Position numbers and translations under genes: made by a program | Notes under the pieces: model-generated | Seen by the model: only the letters and a program-made list of their open reading frames with translations | What the model was told of the DNA's origin: nothing | Databases searched by the model: none | In this document: in pieces, positions 19,046 to 23,252 of the stretch | Position numbering within the stretch: the first letter of the stretch is position 1 | Layout of the letters: every line of letters begins with the position of its first letter | IMG/VR virus record: IMGVR_UViG_3300042887_001469 | Span: 1 to 23,252 of that record | DNA from: a virus | DNA: 23,252 nt | Strand: one strand, 5' to 3'

Positions 19046-21264
19046 TGAGTGACAAACTATCAGCACAGCCTTGGCACGACGAAATATCGCGCTACCAAGA
19101 AGAATATAAGAAGTGGACAGAGCGTGGCGAGAAGATTGTCAAGCGCTACCGCGACGAGCGTAAGGACGCAGAGCAAGCGGACGCACGATTTAACATTCTT
19201 TGGTCTAACGTACAGACGCTAAAACCGGCAATTTACGCAAAACCGCCCAATCCTGACATTTCAAGACGTTTTGACGATAAAAATAACGCCGGCAGAGTAG
19301 CGGCGATGATTTTAGAGCGCGTTCTTGACTTTGAAATTAAAGAATACCCCGATTTTCACGATACGCTGTCTTGCGTGGTGGACGATAGACTACTTCCGGG
19401 CAGAGGCGTGGCATGGCTGCGCTACGAACCTAAGATTGAAGCGTTTGAGCCTTCAATTACCAATTATGCGGAAGTAGGCGGCGAAGAATACTCACCTGAG
19501 CGCACGTTGGACGAAGAAAACGGGCTGGCGCAGACGGAAGTCTACGAACACGTTGTGTCTGAAACAACACCGGTGGATTATGTCTATTGGCAGGACTTTG
19601 CGCATCTACCTGCTCGGACGTGGGACGAGGTGACGTGGGTTGCGCGTCGCGTCTATATGACGTTAGACGAAGGAACAGAACGCTTTGGCGACATCTTTGA
19701 AAAAGTCCCCTTAACTAATACATCAAACCGTAAAGACGGCGACAAAGAAACCACTAAAGCCGATAAAAAGGCAGAAATCTGGGAAATTTGGTCAAAAGCA
19801 GAAAAATGCGTCTATTGGATAGCGGAGCAGTACGATGTCATTTTAGACCACAGAGATGACCCGCTAGAGCTTTCAAACTTCTTCCCCTGCCCTAAGCCTT
19901 ACTTTGCCACTACATCGACAGGGACGCTGATTCCTGTAGCAGATTTCCTACTCTATCAAGACCAAGCAGACGAGATTGACGAGCTAACAGGTCGAATTAA
20001 GCATTTGACCAAAGCACTCAAAGTCATGGGCATCTACGCGGCGGACGAGCCTGCAATTGAACGCTTGATGAAAGAAGGTAACGATGGGGTGCTTGTTCCT
20101 GTCAAAAACTGGGCGGCGTTTGTTGAAAAAGGCGGATTGCAAGGTGCTGTGCAATTTATGCCACTTGGCGACGTTGCGTCTGCGCTGCAACAGCTATATC
20201 AAGCGCGTGAGTCATGTAAGCAAATCATTTACGAAACAACTGGCCTGTCCGACATCATGCGTGGCGCGTCAGTAGCGAGTGAAACCGCGACAGCACAGCA
20301 AATTAAGAGTCAGTTTGCGTCACTGCGCCTTGGCAACATGAAAGACGGGTTGTATCGCTTCGCGCGTGAAATTCTACGCATGAAGTCAGAGATTATCTGC
20401 TCGAAATACCAACCACAGACCTTAGTTGAAGTATCAGGCATTATGAACACGCCTGACGCGCAATTTGCGCAAGAGGCGATTCAGCTGCTTAAAAATGAGC
20501 CTGCTAGGGTTTTTAATATTGATATTGAAACAGACACGCTAGTTGAGCTTGATAAGCAGACTGAAAAACAAAACCGCATGGAGTTTTTGACGGCGGTGAG
20601 CGGTTTTATTAAAGACGGCATTGGCGCGGTTAAAGAAGACCCTGCAATGGCGCCGTTAGTTGGAGAGCTATTGCTTTATGGCGTTCGTGGGTTTAAAGCG
20701 GGCAGAGAACTTGAAGGTGTCCTTGAGCAGTTTGTTGACCAAGCGACCAAAAAAGCAGCAGGCCCGCAGCCGCCAAGCAAAGACGAACAACGTACACAAG
20801 CAGAGGCTCAAATTGCCCAAATGAAGATGCAAGCACAACAGCAATCAGAACAAGCGACAATGCAACTTGAACAGGTTAAACTTCAAGCTAGCAATCAACT
20901 TGAACAAGCTAAACTTGAGTTTGATAAATGGAAAACACAGCTTGATAACGATACTAGAATTGCCATCGCGCAAATTCAAGCTCAAAATAGCATGAAACAA
21001 CACGTCTTAACACTGAACGCAAATAAAGAACCTGACTCAATGACAGAGCTTGATGAAACGGGAACACCGCAAGTTAGCCAATTATTGTCAAGCTCACTGG
21101 GGAATGTTATCGACAGTGTTAACATGAATATGACGCAAATGATGACAATGGCAAATCAACAAAATCAAGCATTGCTCGACAGAATGTCTGAAATGCACAA
21201 CCAAGTAACTCGTCCAAAACAAGTTGTTCGGGACGCTAACGGCAAAATTATAGGAGTCAAATAA
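19045..21264 (+). CDS. Portal protein
   Basis: 739 residues immediately after terL, the standard place of the portal ring through which DNA enters the head. The N-terminus is charged and helical (EISRYQEEYKKWTERGEKIVKRYRDE), followed by ARFNILWSNVQTLKPAIYAK, a segment usual in large podovirus-type portals. Around residues 390-430 lies the crown/stem-like part (YETTGLSDIMRGASVASETATAQQIKSQF). Residues about 575-655 are a Gln/Ala/Lys-rich coiled coil (KDEQRTQAEAQIAQMKMQAQ and on), which may form the long barrel or contact internal head proteins. Size fits the P22-like larger portals rather than the 400-500 residue siphovirus type. Start ATG 19045 overlaps the terL stop. Confidence 0.9.
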   Translation: MSDKLSAQPWHDEISRYQEEYKKWTERGEKIVKRYRDERKDAEQADARFNILWSNVQTLKPAIYAKPPNPDISRRFDDKNNAGRVAAMILERVLDFEIKEYPDFHDTLSCVVDDRLLPGRGVAWLRYEPKIEAFEPSITNYAEVGGEEYSPERTLDEENGLAQTEVYEHVVSETTPVDYVYWQDFAHLPARTWDEVTWVARRVYMTLDEGTERFGDIFEKVPLTNTSNRKDGDKETTKADKKAEIWEIWSKAEKCVYWIAEQYDVILDHRDDPLELSNFFPCPKPYFATTSTGTLIPVADFLLYQDQADEIDELTGRIKHLTKALKVMGIYAADEPAIERLMKEGNDGVLVPVKNWAAFVEKGGLQGAVQFMPLGDVASALQQLYQARESCKQIIYETTGLSDIMRGASVASETATAQQIKSQFASLRLGNMKDGLYRFAREILRMKSEIICSKYQPQTLVEVSGIMNTPDAQFAQEAIQLLKNEPARVFNIDIETDTLVELDKQTEKQNRMEFLTAVSGFIKDGIGAVKEDPAMAPLVGELLLYGVRGFKAGRELEGVLEQFVDQATKKAAGPQPPSKDEQRTQAEAQIAQMKMQAQQQSEQATMQLEQVKLQASNQLEQAKLEFDKWKTQLDNDTRIAIAQIQAQNSMKQHVLTLNANKEPDSMTELDETGTPQVSQLLSSSLGNVIDSVNMNMTQMMTMANQQNQALLDRMSEMHNQVTRPKQVVRDANGKIIGVK

Positions 21265-21636
21265 ATGGCAGTTTCACTTAATACCACTCTGCGCAATACT
21301 CGCGCGGACGCAATCACTACTTTTGCTGGCAACGGCGCAAAACTTAGAATTTATACTTCTGGCGCGGTTCAATTAGTGGAGTGCGTTTGCGGAACACCTT
21401 TTGCTGGTGCGGCATCTAGCGGCGTACTTACGTTAAGCGCAATTACCGCCGGCACAGCAGGCGCAACAGGCACAGCGGCTAACGCAAGCATTTATAAATC
21501 GGACGGGACTACGTTGGTGGTGTCGGGCTTAACAGTTGGCACGTCAGCGAGCAATATCAATTTATCAAGTACATCTATCACAACTGGCGACAGTGTGGCA
21601 ATTTCATCTGCAACGATTACGGAAGGTAACGCGTAA
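21265..21636 (+). CDS. Putative virion structural protein
   Basis: 123 residues beginning one base after the portal stop, with AGGAG before the ATG. It starts MAVSLNTTLRNTRADAITTF, continues with AGNGAKLRIYTSGAVQLVE, and the rest is Ala/Gly/Ser/Thr-rich beta sequence. I recall similar openings (SLNTTLRNARLDAI) in short phage proteins encoded in head or tail clusters and left unnamed. A capsid decoration or minor structural role is inferred from composition and context. The stop overlaps the next ATG. Confidence 0.7.
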   Translation: MAVSLNTTLRNTRADAITTFAGNGAKLRIYTSGAVQLVECVCGTPFAGAASSGVLTLSAITAGTAGATGTAANASIYKSDGTTLVVSGLTVGTSASNINLSSTSITTGDSVAISSATITEGNA

Positions 21637-22418
21637 TGGCATTATGGGACGCTGGAATATGGGACACCGCGCAGTGGTCTACCATTGAAGCGACTGCGTC
21701 CCTAACGCTTGATGACATCACGTTTGCTAGCACGGGAACACTAACGCATAACGGCACGTTAGCTGTCACGCTTGATGACGTCACGTTTGCTAGTACAGGA
21801 AAGCTAACGCACAACGGCACGTTAACCGTTACGCTTGATGACATCACGTTTGCTAGCACGGGAACACTAACGCATAACGGCACGTTAACCGTTACGCTTG
21901 ATGACGTCACGTTTGCTAGTACGGGGATGCTAAAGCATAACGGCACGTTAGCCGTTACGCTTGATGACATTACGTTTGCGGCTGTTGGCGGGTTCGTCAA
22001 CAACGGTACGCTAGCGCTTACATTAGAGGATATTGCTTTTGTAGCGTCAGGTCATGAGGTTCAATCAGGGCCGTTAGAGCTTATTCTAGATGATATTACT
22101 TTTGAAGCCACAGGCTCGGAAACACCTCCATTCTTGGTAGACCCTAGACGCGGTGGCTTAAAAGCTAAAAAGAAAGAATATAAAAACAACAGCGCCGACG
22201 TTAAGAAAGCAATTGAATATGCTGTTGAAGCAGTGACCGGAGAACCTAAGCCAAAGGTTAAGGTTGCACCTAAAGTTGAAGAAGAACCGAGCACCTTTGT
22301 CGAGGACTATGAAGCAATCCTCCGCATGGAAACTGAAAAGGCTGCACTAGAACTTGCTATCGCGCAAATGCTTGAAGACGAGCGTGATGACGAAGAAGCC
22401 ATACTTTTATTATTATGA
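21636..22418 (+). CDS. Putative virion protein with 21-residue tandem beta repeats
   Basis: 260 residues. After a short Trp-rich N-terminus (LWDAGIWDTAQWS), residues 25-160 are almost seven copies of a 21-residue unit with consensus LDDITFASTGTLTHNGTLAVT; the last copies are diverged and the seventh is partial. The repeat probably stacks as a beta-solenoid or string of hairpins. The C-terminal 90 residues are charged and helical (RRGGLKAKKKEYKNNSADVKKA, KPKVKVAPKVEEEPS, MEDERDDEE-like end). The combination of a repetitive exposed part and a helical anchor suits a virion surface fibre or decoration. Start overlaps the previous stop (TAATG). No family name recognised. Confidence 0.75.
   Translation: MALWDAGIWDTAQWSTIEATASLTLDDITFASTGTLTHNGTLAVTLDDVTFASTGKLTHNGTLTVTLDDITFASTGTLTHNGTLTVTLDDVTFASTGMLKHNGTLAVTLDDITFAAVGGFVNNGTLALTLEDIAFVASGHEVQSGPLELILDDITFEATGSETPPFLVDPRRGGLKAKKKEYKNNSADVKKAIEYAVEAVTGEPKPKVKVAPKVEEEPSTFVEDYEAILRMETEKAALELAIAQMLEDERDDEEAILLLL
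21708..22115 (+). repeat. 63-base coding tandem repeat with 126-base higher-order unit
   Basis: Units start at 21708, 21771, 21834, 21897, 21960, 22023 and 22086 (partial). Units 1 and 3 share GATGACATCACGTTTGCTAG and ACGGGAACACTAACGCAT, while units 2 and 4 share GATGACGTCACGTTTGCTAG, so the first four units look like a duplicated pair of units. Units 5-7 have diverged. Confidence 0.9.
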
Positions 22419-22430
22419 TTGGAGATTAAA

Positions 22431-23027
22431 ATGGGATTTGAAGTTATTTCAGCCGTTAGTAGCACTGGTATTCCAGTGGCTGCAAGAGCCGACGGCAATG
22501 TTGTAGGTATTAGCACCAACGGGACACGCGCCACATTTCGGTATGTCGCGCAAGACATTACACCTGTAGCAACGGCTACTGACGTGCTTGTGTTGACTGG
22601 CTCGGCAACAAAAGTCATCCGCGTAACAAAAGTGGAAGTTGTGGGAACGGCTACAACAGCGTCTATCTACGACCATTACATTGTTAAGCGCACCACCGCT
22701 AATACCGGAGGTACATCAACCAACGTAACTGCTGCAAAGTCAGATTCAGCCGACGATGCGCAAACAGCGGCACTAGCACTATACACGGCAAATCCTTCAG
22801 CAGTAGGCACAGGCATTGCGGTAGAAGCCCATAAAACATACTTATCAGCTAGCGCAACGCCGGGAGCGGCAGCACTGCCGTCATCCTATGAGTTTGGCGT
22901 TCGAAATGACAAAGCCATCGTTCTTAGAGGCACTTCAGAGTCTTTAGCGATTAACTTTAACGGGCAAGCCGTCCCAGCAGGTGCTAGTTTGTACCTGAGC
23001 TTTGAATGGACAGAGGACGCCGCGTAA
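22431..23027 (+). CDS. Putative virion structural protein
   Basis: 198 residues starting at ATG 22431 with TTGGAGAT as ribosome binding site 6-8 bases upstream. Ala/Thr/Val-rich beta sequence without membrane segment: ARADGNVVGISTNGTRATFRYVAQD, VIRVTKVEVVGTATTASIYDHYIVKR, and a C-terminal SYEFGVRNDKAIVLRGTSESLAINFNG...ASLYLSFEWTED. The final LxxxFEWTE pattern is common at the ends of phage decoration or tail-associated proteins. Its place three genes after the portal suits a head or connector component. The major capsid protein is not in this window as far as I can tell, though this protein cannot be fully excluded from a capsid role. The stop overlaps the next start (TAATG). Confidence 0.65.
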   Translation: MGFEVISAVSSTGIPVAARADGNVVGISTNGTRATFRYVAQDITPVATATDVLVLTGSATKVIRVTKVEVVGTATTASIYDHYIVKRTTANTGGTSTNVTAAKSDSADDAQTAALALYTANPSAVGTGIAVEAHKTYLSASATPGAAALPSSYEFGVRNDKAIVLRGTSESLAINFNGQAVPAGASLYLSFEWTEDAA

Positions 23028-23252
23028 TGCCGCTGTACGAAGTCACTTGCAAGAAATGCGGAGCGTCGCAAGACATCTTCAGAAAGCTGGCAGACTATGA
23101 CAATTTGCCGGAGTGTTGCGACACGATAATGACGCGAGTTATCTCAGCGTCTTTTGTACACGCCGAGTTTGCACCTTATAGGTCACAAATTGATGGCAGT
23201 ATGATTTCTGATAGAGGTCAGCATCGTAGGCATTTAAAGAACAATGGGTGCA
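23027..23252 (+). CDS. FmdB-like zinc-ribbon phage protein (3' truncated by the window)
   Basis: 75 codons are visible from ATG 23027. MPLYEVTCKKCGASQDIFRK and PECCDTIMTRVISASFVHAEFAPYRS match the zinc-ribbon proteins often annotated FmdB family in phage structural operons: a CxxC knuckle (C8, C11), a second Cys pair (C30, C31), and then a PYxSxIDG...ISDRGQHRRHLKNNGC segment typical of the phage branch. Role unknown; a scaffold or assembly function has been proposed by annotation only. The end lies beyond the right edge. Confidence 0.8.
   Translation, partial: MPLYEVTCKKCGASQDIFRKLADYDNLPECCDTIMTRVISASFVHAEFAPYRSQIDGSMISDRGQHRRHLKNNGC

Noticed and set aside
21617-22003. Open frame on the minus strand with its own repeats, antisense to the 21-residue repeat gene
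   Set aside because: It mirrors the period of the sense repeat, has no ribosome binding site, and conflicts with the well supported rightward operon.
1-23252. Diversity-generating retroelement, as some podoviruses carry one near tail genes
   Set aside because: No reverse transcriptase motif and no template/variable repeat pair was found around the tail genes.
1-23252. CRISPR array, tRNA genes, insertion sequences
   Set aside because: No direct repeat with regular unique spacers, no cloverleaf with CCA-ready acceptor, and no transposase or paired terminal repeats were seen. The repeats at 13957-14048 and 16881-16907 are too few or without spacers.

Overview
The window reads as part of a tailed double-stranded DNA bacteriophage genome (Caudoviricetes). 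It carries small and large terminase subunits, a portal, putative virion proteins, a lysis module, a tail protein and a phage replication set (family A DNA polymerase, primase-helicase, SNF2-type helicase, VRR-NUC nuclease, DUF2800-type PD-(D/E)XK protein, candidate ssDNA-binding protein). No integrase, recognisable CI-type repressor, reverse transcriptase, tRNA or CRISPR array was seen. The base composition is moderately AT-rich by eye. Shine-Dalgarno sites and sigma70-like promoters suggest a Gram-negative, probably proteobacterial host; this is inference, and neither host nor morphotype can be fixed from the window.

Layout: (1) 1-3616, rightward: end of one tail protein, a large repeat-built tail protein, a chaperone-like protein, three small membrane proteins and a GH24 lysozyme. 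(2) 3605-7793, leftward: fifteen genes whose ends all overlap, running from a VRR-NUC nuclease through many tiny proteins (several recovered here by reading stop/start overlaps) to an SNF2-type helicase. (3) 7794-7874, a divergent promoter region with a tandem repeat. (4) 7875-13867, rightward: DUF2800 protein, SSB-like protein, DNA polymerase, primase-helicase. (5) 13868-14320, noncoding: terminators for both incoming transcripts and short direct repeats. (6) 14321-16586, leftward: nine small genes of unknown function. (7) 16587-17366, noncoding control region with promoters, four GTCAA...TTGAC palindromes, an array of TGCCTAC-like repeats and two G8 tracts. (8) 17367 to the right edge: terS, terL, portal, three putative virion proteins (one built from a 21-residue tandem repeat) and a zinc-ribbon protein cut by the edge.

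Most genes overlap their neighbour as ATGA or TAATG, implying translational coupling. The control region at 16587-17366 sits between the leftward small-gene operon and the rightward packaging operon, and the same palindrome lies just downstream of a candidate promoter on each side, so one DNA-binding protein could control both. The replication genes are split between two divergent transcripts leaving 7794-7874. The most striking local structure is a hairpin with a T7 tract between the Shine-Dalgarno sequence and the ATG of the DNA polymerase gene.
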